From: a virus
IMG/VR virus record: IMGVR_UViG_3300007511_000096
Span: 1-29,328 of that record
Strand: one strand, 5' to 3'
Length of the DNA stretch: 29,328 nucleotides
Numbering within the stretch: the first letter of the stretch is position 1; the number at the start of each line of letters is the position of its first letter. Both the position numbers and the translations under genes were made by a program. The notes under the pieces are model-generated. The model had not been told where the DNA came from, searched no databases, and worked only from the letters and a program-made list of their open reading frames with translations. Shown here piece by piece: positions 21,135-26,975 of the stretch.

Positions 21135-21853
21135 TGTTTCAGTAATTTCTTCATCTTAAACCAATTCAAACAAACACTCCCAATCGAAACATGGTCTGCT
21201 CCTCTTGCCAAGTAATCCTGTACGGCGCCAATGCTATCCACACCACCCCCAGCAATCACCTCCACGGCCGCACCCCAACGCTCTCTTACTATATCTATCA
21301 ATTCCATCGTGTAAGGCCGCAACTCTGGGCCAGACAACCCACCGCCCTCCGACAAGGGTAATGTGTTGCTAAAGTGTAACTGTTTAAACCCCAATTCATC
21401 TACCAAGAATTCTAATTGTTCTGGTGAAGTCAAGGGTGAAAGTTTTGCGATACACCACTCACGCTTCCTCTCTCTCAAGAAAATCTCTGCATCATCCCAA
21501 GGAAGTGTCTTTCCCAAATTCGGGCAAGAAAGATTCAATTCCACACTCTGGTTTGCAGGAATAAGAGATGCAAGTGTTTCAAACTCACCTCTCTTTGTTT
21601 CTGCAATTGAGAGAACAGTAGTTGCACCCATTGTGGTTGCATCCATCTTCTCCAATCCCACTTTGATGCCTGGATTGGGTAAACCTAGTTTGTTTGTCCA
21701 CCCTTTGTGTCTGCGGCTCCACCTGAGACTCTTCACCACACTCCACAATCGATTCCCTCTAGGATGTAAAGTGTATGTCCCTACTGTAGAGATTGCATTT
21801 GGATGTTTGATGTAATTACCAAACGGTGCAGAAATAAAAAACTTCGGGGTCAT
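21119..21853 (-). CDS. pyrD: Dihydroorotate dehydrogenase-like protein (class 1 type)
   Basis: 244 residues, a flavin-binding TIM barrel. NLSCPN at 107-112 is the class 1 catalytic-cysteine motif (Cys110), followed by GPELRPYTMELIDIV, an AGGGVDS phosphate-binding loop and GADHVSIGS near the end. It would oxidise dihydroorotate to orotate in pyrimidine synthesis; with ThyX and the PRT genes it completes a nucleotide-supply set. It is shorter than class 1A enzymes (about 310), mainly in the N-terminal region and the loops, so activity should be tested. A structured RNA gene lies upstream. Confidence 0.82.
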   Translation of the reverse strand: MTPKFFISAPFGNYIKHPNAISTVGTYTLHPRGNRLWSVVKSLRWSRRHKGWTNKLGLPNPGIKVGLEKMDATTMGATTVLSIAETKRGEFETLASLIPANQSVELNLSCPNLGKTLPWDDAEIFLRERKREWCIAKLSPLTSPEQLEFLVDELGFKQLHFSNTLPLSEGGGLSGPELRPYTMELIDIVRERWGAAVEVIAGGGVDSIGAVQDYLARGADHVSIGSVCLNWFKMKKLLKQCIQQ

Positions 21854-21859
21854 CTTTTT

Positions 21860-22006
21860 TTATTTTGTTTCTGTGCCGCAGCAACCATCCACCTCAACAT
21901 GATTGCGGAGATAAGTCAGTTGCTTGTTTGCGAATGTTCCGTATGTGAGAAACAACAAATTGATTGCTATCACTTTCCAGAGTGGTGCTCCTGCGAAATC
22001 TATCAT
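21860..22006 (-). CDS. Small membrane protein (48 aa)
   Basis: MIDFAGAPLWKVIAINLLFLTYGTF, one hydrophobic helix, then a polar tail ending in DGCCGTETK. ATG 22006 has GGAGAAA 5 bases upstream and ends 6 bases before DHODH. A longer start would add 12 residues. Function unknown. Confidence 0.58.
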   Translation of the reverse strand: MIDFAGAPLWKVIAINLLFLTYGTFANKQLTYLRNHVEVDGCCGTETK

Positions 22007-22124
22007 GATGGTTTCTCCGCAGATTGTGGCTTCTTTAATCATTGTTTTGCTTTTGGGAAGGGTTTTTAGCCAGAAAAAAATTTTTAAAAACTATACATGG
22101 AAAATGTTTATGCGAAATCCTTTG

Positions 22125-22146
22125 AAAAAAAGTGGTATATAACCAC
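22125..22146 (-). terminator. Intrinsic terminator of the large noncoding RNA
   Basis: Minus strand: GTGGT (22146-22142), loop TATAT, ACCAC (22136-22132), then T7 at 22131-22125. Short stem, perfect T-run. Confidence 0.65.
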
Positions 22147-22516
22147 ACCTCTGCTCGCTCTCATCACTACACAAGGCCGCTGTTTAAACCCAGCATATGC
22201 AAAAGCAGACTATTGCGTGAGTTCCAAGTCAGAATAGTCTGCATCTTGCGTGGAGAGTGTTATGAAGTTATGACCCTTCTTTTGCTGATGTGCATAATGT
22301 AGTGTATTGTATGTCAACACCAGCAGGGAAACACCGCTCTCTGGCTCCCCTATTATTTTGTAAGATTAGCGGCAGACCACCAAGACTGCTGCCGCTCAGT
22401 CCGTATTAGCGTTTCCGACTCTTGGTCTTTAAAGATGCGCTAAGTGACACCTGTGGAATGCGTGTTACTGCTATCCGAAGACCGTAACCATCTCTTAATC
22501 ACTCCATCACTCCATC

Positions 22517-22566
22517 GGACCTAAATACCACATAACGTGTTGGACCAAAATACCACATATCATGTT
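22517..22566. repeat. Two tandem 25-bp direct repeats inside the noncoding RNA
   Basis: Plus-strand units 22517-22541 and 22542-22566 share GGACC, AAATACCACATA and TGTT and differ at four positions. Each RNA copy carries TATGTGGTATTT and GGTCC. Confidence 0.88.
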
Positions 22567-22915
22567 GGGTAGAAAGAAGTCATTATCAGCAGTCTTATGG
22601 ACTAGTCTAATGGACTGCTGTTGGTTTGTCGGGCTTGTTTCCCGACTTGCATCTCCCAACTCACTTCGTTCGCCGTGACAACCAGCCGCACTGTCTCCGA
22701 ATTGCACTCACTCGCACACTTCACCAGAGGTCTTACGTGAGCATTTAGTTTACTCACCCCTCTTCGGAACTCCACAGGTCACTAGCGGGGAAGGTGGGAG
22801 TGTCACCCTTCCCTATTATCGTTTGGTCATTTAACCCATAACTATCACCTGTAGTCCTTTCTTAAGCAGGCAGTTACTATTTCAGAGAAGGTCTTTTCTC
22901 ACCCTCACATATACT

Positions 22916-22944
22916 ATTATACCAAATTAAACACCAAATGTCAA
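22916..22944 (-). promoter_or_regulatory. Sigma-70-type promoter of the large noncoding RNA
   Basis: TTGACA (22944-22939), 17-base spacer, TATAAT (22921-22916), both hexamers perfect, preceded by A5. No protein gene follows within 900 bases, so it serves the RNA. Confidence 0.87.
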
Positions 22945-22950
22945 GTTTTT

Positions 22951-22996
22951 GTCTCATCGGTATTTCGTCTAGACCACCTTAGGGCCCCGATGAGAC
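22951..22996. repeat. 10-bp inverted repeat hairpin
   Basis: GTCTCATCGG (22951-22960) and CCGATGAGAC (22987-22996) pair perfectly across 26 bases that contain a GTCTAGAC palindrome. There is no T-run on the minus side, so it is not a standard terminator for that strand; it separates the upstream gene from the noncoding RNA promoter. Confidence 0.85.
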
Positions 22997-23005
22997 TTGT
23001 TTGAT

Positions 23006-23062
23006 GTGTGGGCTGTGGCTCTTGCTTCACTGGTAGTATCAAAAGAGGGACTACACCCACAC
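23006..23062 (-). ncRNA. Candidate three-way-junction RNA with loop-loop contact
   Basis: Minus strand helices: P1 GTGTGGG/CCCACAC (23062-23056 with 23012-23006), P2 GTAGT/ACTAC (23054-23050 with 23037-23033) and P3 with GTG/CAC plus GC/GC (23030-23015). Bases 23043-23047 in the P2 loop are complementary to 23019-23023 in P3 (CTCTT with AAGAG), a possible kissing contact. It lies 11 bases after a stop codon. Resembles a compact regulatory RNA in shape; unmatched to any class by me. Confidence 0.45.
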
Positions 23063-23072
23063 CATTTCGGGA

Positions 23073-23318
23073 TTATATTTCTTCCCAACTCCCAAGTCTT
23101 TCTATTTCAGACTCTCTCACGTAACATTCCGGCCATCGATAGGCATAATCCTTTCCCTCTTTGATTTCTATGAGGTCTAATATTTCATCGTACTGACGAG
23201 AGAATGCTTTCTCATGGTCAGGAGAGAGTGCATACTCAATCTCATAACCCATAAACTTAAGTTCTTCACGGAGTTCTGGAACACTAAGTTTTCCGTAGTA
23301 GTCGCTGAATAATTTCAT
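23073..23318 (-). CDS. Hypothetical protein (81 aa)
   Basis: Helical N-terminal half (VPELREELKFMGYEIEYAL), middle QYDEILDLIEIKEG, and a Trp/Tyr-rich end (YAYRWPECYVRESEIERLGSWEEI). No family recognised. Driven by the promoter at 23477-23505. A structured RNA follows its stop. Confidence 0.68.
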   Translation of the reverse strand: MKLFSDYYGKLSVPELREELKFMGYEIEYALSPDHEKAFSRQYDEILDLIEIKEGKDYAYRWPECYVRESEIERLGSWEEI

Positions 23319-23476
23319 ATCGTTCCTTTCGATAAGGTTGAAGAAAAGCGGTTTTGAATTTTCGTTTCGTTTATATAAAAGTTTCTCTCTCTGGGCAGTC
23401 GTGCTGGTCCCCCACCCCCCACTGACGGAGGGGCTCCGATCATCAAAAATTCTTTCTCTCTCAACCTCACAATTAC
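23319..23476 (-). other. Leader with a G-rich element, upstream of the 81-aa gene
   Basis: About 150 bases with no reading frame. On the minus strand it contains CCCCTCC, then GTCAGT and a G6-T-G5 run (23408-23420 region), unlike its AT-rich surroundings. It can pair C-run with G-run or form a G-quadruplex-like fold. AAAGGAACGAT precedes the ATG. Confidence 0.45.
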
Positions 23477-23505
23477 ACTATAACAAATTTATCTCTGAAT
23501 GTCAA
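23477..23505 (-). promoter_or_regulatory. Early sigma-70-type promoter with A-tract
   Basis: TTGACA (23505-23500), 17-base spacer, TATAGT (23482-23477), preceded by A7. It overlaps the 3' end of the upstream gene and drives the gene at 23073-23318. Confidence 0.87.
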
Positions 23506-23738
23506 GTTTTTTTCAATACCTCATCCAATTTCTTATTCAATTCCTTCCAGTATTGAGGGTCATCAGCTTGCCCATCTGAATACAATTCCTTCCACGGCAC
23601 AGTTGGAATCATCTCCATTGTGTGGGATTCGAGCATCTTAATTTCAAATCCATGTTGTCGGGCTGCAGGGGTTGGGTCTAGTGTGGTGATATGTCCACCA
23701 CGTTTCAGGTACTCTTCAACAGTTTCATTTCTACTCAC
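23502..23738 (-). CDS. Hypothetical protein (78 aa)
   Basis: MSRNETVEEYLKRGGHITTL start, a Pro/Ala turn, then strands and a C-terminal helix (QYWKELNKKLDEVLKKT). No family recognised. First gene after the promoter at 23791-23819. Confidence 0.68.
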   Translation of the reverse strand: MSRNETVEEYLKRGGHITTLDPTPAARQHGFEIKMLESHTMEMIPTVPWKELYSDGQADDPQYWKELNKKLDEVLKKT

Positions 23739-24138
23739 TTTACCTCTTTTGTGATTAGGTTATACTTACACTTAAAAACTCCACAGAGTTATTATAACAT
23801 ATTCTGGCGGGTTTGTCAAGTTTTTTGTCGGTATGATTATTGCAAGCCCTGCACGTGCCGTCATGAGCTCGCCCCGAGCGGCATGAGGAAAGAGCGGCAG
23901 CGGTATGTTTTTTGCATGGATTTTTGTGTGAAACGGCATTTGTGTGGAGTTTTGTGGGGGGGAATTTTGTGTGGAATATCAGATACAAGATGTCAGATAA
24001 AAGTCAGAAAGCCCGGAAACACACAAACAGCACATCCCGATTTATCTTACATTTAAAAAACAAGACTTAGCCATTCCGCTTTTTTCACCAACAGCCACAC
24101 TACCCCAACGCGGCAGCACCCCCTCAGCAGGGTTTTTT
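23739..24138. other. Gene-poor stretch of about 400 bases
   Basis: Contains the promoter at 23791-23819. The remaining 23820-24138 has no credible gene: frames are low-complexity and cross the promoter. It holds a GC-rich hairpin (GCTCG/CGAGC near 23868-23880), repeated CACACAAAA-like tracts, and on the plus strand CCCT/AGGG followed by T7 near 24119-24139. Composition differs from its neighbours. Confidence 0.5.
23791..23819 (-). promoter_or_regulatory. Early sigma-70-type promoter with A-tract
   Basis: TTGACA (23819-23814), 17-base spacer, TATAAT (23796-23791), both perfect, preceded by A6. Drives the gene at 23502-23738. Confidence 0.88.
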
Positions 24139-24333
24139 TCATTCAATCTCATCTTCTATGTCTGATTCAACATAAAATATCTCTCTTGGCGGTCCATGTT
24201 CTTCTATATCGAAGACTTCGTTACATCCCTCTATATAATCGTACCTATGCAACGAATCTTCACTAATAATTCCCCACAGATTAGGACCAAACCCCACCTT
24301 GTACATCTTTTGGTGATAAGATTTTAAAGGCAT
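24139..24333 (-). CDS. Hypothetical acidic protein (64 aa)
   Basis: MPLKSYHQKMYKVGFGPNLW start, then an acidic C-terminus (FYVESDIEDEIE). Overlaps the upstream gene by 10 bases. No family recognised. Confidence 0.62.
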   Translation of the reverse strand: MPLKSYHQKMYKVGFGPNLWGIISEDSLHRYDYIEGCNEVFDIEEHGPPREIFYVESDIEDEIE

Positions 24334-24515
24334 CCTGACTCATCCACGTATTTCTGATAATAAGAAGGATCAACAAAACCATCTAATCTCTTCTTCTCTT
24401 TTCTTTTATCAATCTCTCTCCCTACTTCCTCTCTAAACTTTATCTCTTCATCTATACGTTTTGAGAAGTCTTTTAATTCTTTTGTTGTCTTGTTCTTAAT
24501 TTCCATGAGATCCAT
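24324..24515 (-). CDS. Small charged helical protein (63 aa)
   Basis: A Lys/Glu-rich helix fills residues 4-45 (EIKNKTTKELKDFSKRIDEE; EVGREIDKRKEKKR), followed by a short polar end. Overlaps both neighbouring genes. Probably a coiled coil. Confidence 0.62.
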   Translation of the reverse strand: MDLMEIKNKTTKELKDFSKRIDEEIKFREEVGREIDKRKEKKRLDGFVDPSYYQKYVDESGCL

Positions 24516-24669
24516 CTTCTTTATATCCTTCTTCTAATACATTAATTTGATTATATACTTCACGTAATTCTTTTCTTATTACAGCACGTTCTTGCATTGT
24601 TTCTTGTTTCTGTAATTCTTTTTCTAACATGTGCTTTAATTTAATTGCATCCGCCAATGTTGTTTCCAT
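24496..24669 (-). CDS. Small coiled-coil protein (57 aa)
   Basis: Glu/Lys/Gln-rich helix (ADAIKLKHMLEKELQKQE; VIRKELREVYNQINVLEEG). Overlaps the next gene by 20 bases. No clear ribosome-binding site. Function unknown. Confidence 0.58.
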   Translation of the reverse strand: METTLADAIKLKHMLEKELQKQETMQERAVIRKELREVYNQINVLEEGYKEDGSHGN

Positions 24670-24670
24670 G

Positions 24671-24877
24671 TTATCCTATCGTAATTTGAATAGCAATCCA
24701 TAGTAACAATATGTTGGATATCATTAACTCAAGGCACAAGAGTGTGTGATACCATACCCATCTAGTCTCGTATCGCTTGTCTCTTTCCAACTCGACTTTG
24801 GTCTTTCCTTCTTGTATTCTGGGGAGCCAAATGTTTTCCCAACCTTCTTTTATTTTTTTGTAGAAATTCATTTTCAT
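24671..24877 (-). CDS. Small C-terminally anchored membrane protein (68 aa)
   Basis: Charged amphipathic N-terminal 40 residues, then one hydrophobic helix (LLCLELMISNILLLWIAIQI) at the end. Met3 (24871) is an alternative start. It ends one base before the coiled-coil gene. Confidence 0.62.
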   Translation of the reverse strand: MKMNFYKKIKEGWENIWLPRIQEGKTKVELERDKRYETRWVWYHTLLCLELMISNILLLWIAIQITIG

Positions 24878-24882
24878 TTAGA

Positions 24883-24978
24883 TTACTGGATAAATGTGAT
24901 ATAGATAAACCCTAGAAAAAAGATTGTCGTGCCGATTTTGTGCAACCTTTGATTGGTGTTGAAAACCATTGGAGTCAT
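24883..24978 (-). CDS. Single-helix membrane peptide (31 aa)
   Basis: MTPMVFNTNQRLHKIG, then a hydrophobic helix to the C-terminus (TTIFFLGFIYITFI). It fills the gap between two genes on the same strand; support is layout only. Confidence 0.42.
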   Translation of the reverse strand: MTPMVFNTNQRLHKIGTTIFFLGFIYITFIQ

Positions 24979-24979
24979 G

Positions 24980-25264
24980 TTATCCCTTCTTCCCATCTAT
25001 TAATTTTATTTTAGAAACCAACTCATCAGTCAGTTTCATCTGTTCAAGTTTCTTTGCGATTCTTGCAGATTTGGAATTCTCTTCTCTACTCTTTTCTTGT
25101 CGATATAACTCTTCAAACTCTGCGTATAAAGTGTCACAATACTGTTTTAACTTTTCGTCTTCTTCTTTCCAATCATTTCGTAAGTAGTCTCGATGTTCGT
25201 AATACCAGTAGTACTCCATCAAGGCTTCAGTAGACGTTCTTTTCTTCTCATAAATTGTTTCCAT
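24980..25264 (-). CDS. Hypothetical helical protein (94 aa)
   Basis: Tyr-rich N-terminal half (TEALMEYYWYYEHRDYL) and a long charged helix (DEKLKQYCDTLYAEFEELYRQEKSREENSK). No family recognised. Starts 8 bases after the previous gene. Confidence 0.65.
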   Translation of the reverse strand: METIYEKKRTSTEALMEYYWYYEHRDYLRNDWKEEDEKLKQYCDTLYAEFEELYRQEKSREENSKSARIAKKLEQMKLTDELVSKIKLIDGKKG

Positions 25265-25272
25265 TCACTTTT

Positions 25273-25488
25273 TCATGAGATATTTCCCATTCCGTCTGTC
25301 TTGATTGACACATGATAACCATCATCATTTAATCTTTTTGCTAGTTTTTGTGCATCTTTTCGACTCTGACAAAATCTTTTTGAAATTTCTTTTGGATCTG
25401 GCGGTATCCAACGGGCATTTTCTTTCATTTGTGCATGATTATTTTTTCGATTATCATTATATTTGAAATACTCTAACCATATATTCAT
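25273..25488 (-). CDS. Hypothetical basic protein (71 aa)
   Basis: MNIWLEYFKYNDNRKNN start, then a helix with RFCQSRKDAQKLAKRLNDDGY and a strand pair (HVSIKTDGMGNIS). GAGG sits 6 bases before the ATG, and the gene starts 16 bases after the selenoprotein stop. Confidence 0.66.
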   Translation of the reverse strand: MNIWLEYFKYNDNRKNNHAQMKENARWIPPDPKEISKRFCQSRKDAQKLAKRLNDDGYHVSIKTDGMGNIS

Positions 25489-25504
25489 GGTGCCCTCGTT
25501 TTTT

Positions 25505-25750
25505 TTAATCCTGTGTGAATAATTCTCGGCCAGATTCTAACATTTTTTCTTTAACTTCTTCTATGCCGAAGAATTTTCCATTTGAGGGCCGCAAAAATGA
25601 CTCTCCGTTGAAAAAAAGTTCAAACTGCCCTGTCTCACCCTCTTCAATTTCACATGTATCTAGGAGTGTATTATTGTTGATTGCGGCAGAAAGCCTTTCT
25701 GCTTGTGGTCTGTAGTTTCAAGACCCACAATATTTTATTTTCCACATCAT
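25505..25750 (-). CDS. SelW/Rdx-family selenoprotein (in-frame UGA, CxxU)
   Basis: 81 residues if the UGA at 25720-25718 is read as selenocysteine. The N-terminus MMWKIKYCGSU (Cys8, Sec11) is the CxxU redox motif after a first beta-strand, exactly where SelW/SelT/SelH proteins carry it. The rest fits the small thioredoxin-like Rdx fold: a helix after the motif (AERLSAAIN), then GETGQFELFFNGESFLRP, matching the family's G-x-F-x-V-x-x-x-G strand, then a C-terminal helix. A hairpin 15 bases after the UGA (25702-25686) is a good bacterial SECIS. AGGAGG lies 7 bases before ATG 25750. Other genes here use TGA as a stop and TGG for Trp, so genetic-code reassignment is unlikely. A plain stop codon would leave only 10 residues and waste 70 conserved-looking codons. 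SelW-like proteins are thought to act in thiol-redox reactions. Confidence 0.88.
25686..25702 (-). promoter_or_regulatory. Candidate bacterial SECIS element
   Basis: Minus strand: GCAGAA (25702-25697), loop AGGCT, TTCTGC (25691-25686), a 6-bp stem and 5-base loop with G near its start. The loop begins 22 bases after the UGA, within the accepted 16-37 range for SelB-dependent decoding, and it lies within the coding region as bacterial elements do. Confidence 0.75.
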
Positions 25751-25768
25751 GAGGTTTCCTCCTCGTCT

Positions 25769-25948
25769 TTACAGTTTATTTTCTATTCTTCTTATTTTTT
25801 CTTTTAGTATATTAATTTCAGTCCAAATGTCTTCTAGATAAATTTTCACAGAATTCATTCCGCCTCTTTTTTCGGATATCACCTCGTCTTTTTCTTCTCT
25901 GTCGTGCATATGTTCGTATGCAAGTTCGTCTTCTGTCTTTCGATTCAT
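25769..25948 (-). CDS. Small charged coiled-coil protein (59 aa)
   Basis: Asp/Glu/Lys/Arg-rich first half (EDELAYEHMHDREEKDEV), then a helix with hydrophobic heptad positions (IYLEDIWTEINILKEKIRRIENKL). Ends 18 bases before the selenoprotein start. Function unknown. Confidence 0.62.
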   Translation of the reverse strand: MNRKTEDELAYEHMHDREEKDEVISEKRGGMNSVKIYLEDIWTEINILKEKIRRIENKL

Positions 25949-25950
25949 CT

Positions 25951-26418
25951 TTATTCGTACTCGAAAATAGCAGTGTATTCAAAATTATAAGAAACAGGGT
26001 TTTCCTGCAATAATTTTGCACCATTGTCTATATGAAACTTCATGGCCATTTTTGTTTTTGGGCTCATCGTGACATAACGATTGTTGGGATGTTGGGATTT
26101 TAAAAATAAGTCTAATGTATCAAATACAATTTTTCTTCCACAACCTTTTCGATTCGACCATACTGAATAAAATACAGAAATATCACCCACCCCAAACGAT
26201 AACAATTCGTCTTCATTTATCGGTATTTCATTCAAATGTGCAACACATAATACTGCATCGATTGTTTTTATTGATCCTCGATGATTTCCCCATCTGGAAT
26301 CCAAATAAAATACTTCTTTCCAATTCGGCTCAACTCTCCATCCAAGAGGAAGATTGGGTCTAACTGGATCGTTTTTGCAAATTTCGTTTGCAAGGTCTAC
26401 TTCTGCCTTTTGTAACAC
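25951..26418 (-). CDS. GNAT-like acetyltransferase domain protein
   Basis: 155 residues, GTG start with GAGGA upstream. RKGCGR at about 100-105 corresponds to the R/QxxGxG/A acetyl-CoA phosphate loop, followed by a helix (KIVFDTLDLFLKSQ) and a strand-turn VTMSPKTKMAMKFHIDNGAKLL, the usual GNAT layout. The preceding strand ISVFYSVWSN is also typical. Substrate unknown. Divergent, so the fold is more secure than activity. Confidence 0.7.
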   Translation of the reverse strand: MLQKAEVDLANEICKNDPVRPNLPLGWRVEPNWKEVFYLDSRWGNHRGSIKTIDAVLCVAHLNEIPINEDELLSFGVGDISVFYSVWSNRKGCGRKIVFDTLDLFLKSQHPNNRYVTMSPKTKMAMKFHIDNGAKLLQENPVSYNFEYTAIFEYE

Positions 26419-26426
26419 ACTATTCC

Positions 26427-26576
26427 TCAGTTTCCTTGGCCACGATATCGTTTCCAGTTTTGTTTTTTGTGTTTGTTTTTTGGTCTGGAATTTTTAGACC
26501 TTCCAATAGAAGTCCGTTTTGGTTTTGGTTTTAATTTCTTCTGATTTATTATTCCAAATGCAGATTTTTTAGCCAT
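26427..26576 (-). CDS. Small very basic protein (49 aa)
   Basis: MAKKSAFGIINQKKLKPKPK start, then Lys/Arg/Asn-rich to RYRGQGN, no acidic residues. I recall near-identical small proteins in T4-like marine phages. Probably nucleic-acid binding by charge. Overlaps the upstream gene by 8 bases. Confidence 0.68.
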   Translation of the reverse strand: MAKKSAFGIINQKKLKPKPKRTSIGRSKNSRPKNKHKKQNWKRYRGQGN

Positions 26577-26751
26577 TTGCTAATTCTTTCCTCTTTTCTT
26601 CTTGTATATGAGTTCTTTTCAACTGCACTTCTGAAATATCAGAATGCAAACTCACCAAATCAGTAGTTGTTAAATAATGCAATCCATATCGTATTGCATC
26701 CAGTATTTGATCATGGGACATTCCTTTAAAACAACTATTCTCGTCATTCAT
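26569..26751 (-). CDS. Hypothetical small helical protein (60 aa)
   Basis: Helix DQILDAIRYGLHYL followed by DLVSLHSDISEVQLKRTHIQEEKRKEL. No family recognised. Overlaps the basic 49-residue gene. Confidence 0.62.
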   Translation of the reverse strand: MNDENSCFKGMSHDQILDAIRYGLHYLTTTDLVSLHSDISEVQLKRTHIQEEKRKELANG

Positions 26752-26810
26752 CTTTGTACAGGGCCTTCATGAAAATCCAAAAAGAAACTTTTCCCTCGTT
26801 CCCTTCGTGT

Positions 26811-26975
26811 CTAGTCTTTTTCTTCATATTTTTCTTTCTGCAATTGTCGTAATAGTGATAATGGATGTCTACCCTTTATATTGCCCATCCAACGAATAGC
26901 GGTACACAATGTGCAACGTGGATTTCTTTTTCTCCACCCTTTGCGTTTTCGTTTACCTGTTTTCTTTTTACTCAT
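26811..26975 (-). CDS. Small basic protein with Cys pair (54 aa)
   Basis: MSKKKTGKRKRKGWRKRNPR start, CTLC at 21-24 as a possible half zinc site, then RWMGNIKGRHPLSLLRQLQ and a Glu/Lys tail. Overlaps the upstream gene by 8 bases. Function unknown. Confidence 0.6.
   Translation of the reverse strand: MSKKKTGKRKRKGWRKRNPRCTLCTAIRWMGNIKGRHPLSLLRQLQKEKYEEKD

Larger units (their letters stand above)
22125..22909 (-). ncRNA. Large structured noncoding RNA (about 785 nt)
   Basis: No credible reading frame spans this region, yet it has its own promoter (22916-22944) and terminator (22125-22146) and many strong helices: CAGCAGTC (22587-22594) with GACTGCTG (22613-22620); GTCGGG (22628-22633) with CCCGAC (22641-22646); GGGAAGG (22788-22794) with CCTTCCC (22807-22813); a 10-bp stem 22205-22214 with 22233-22242, followed by TTTT. 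An 8-bp stem 22368-22375/22389-22396 has a 13-base loop in which 22379-22385 pairs with 22420-22426, a 7-bp pseudoknot. Two tandem 25-base repeats lie at 22517-22566. Size and setting resemble the large ornate phage RNAs (GOLLD, ROOL), but sequence identity with either was not tested. Confidence 0.68.

Noticed and set aside
22507-22707. 66-codon minus-strand reading frame inside the noncoding RNA
   Set aside because: No ribosome-binding site, unusual composition, and it crosses the CAGCAGTC and GTCGGG helices and the tandem repeat; RNA structure explains the region better.
22951-22996. Hammerhead ribozyme, suggested by GACGAAA and CGATGAGAC near a hairpin
   Set aside because: The conserved boxes occur in the wrong order and no cleavage-site helix arrangement can be drawn.
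23755-23988. 77-codon minus-strand frame
   Set aside because: It runs across the promoter at 23791-23819, has low-complexity content and overlaps the ribosome-binding region of the next gene.
25515-25715. Plus-strand frame over the selenoprotein gene
   Set aside because: Opposite strand to every supported gene, no ribosome-binding site, and the minus-strand frame has clear family motifs.
25718-25720. UGA read as tryptophan (genetic code change)
   Set aside because: Several genes here end in TGA at coupled stop/start overlaps and Trp is encoded by TGG throughout.
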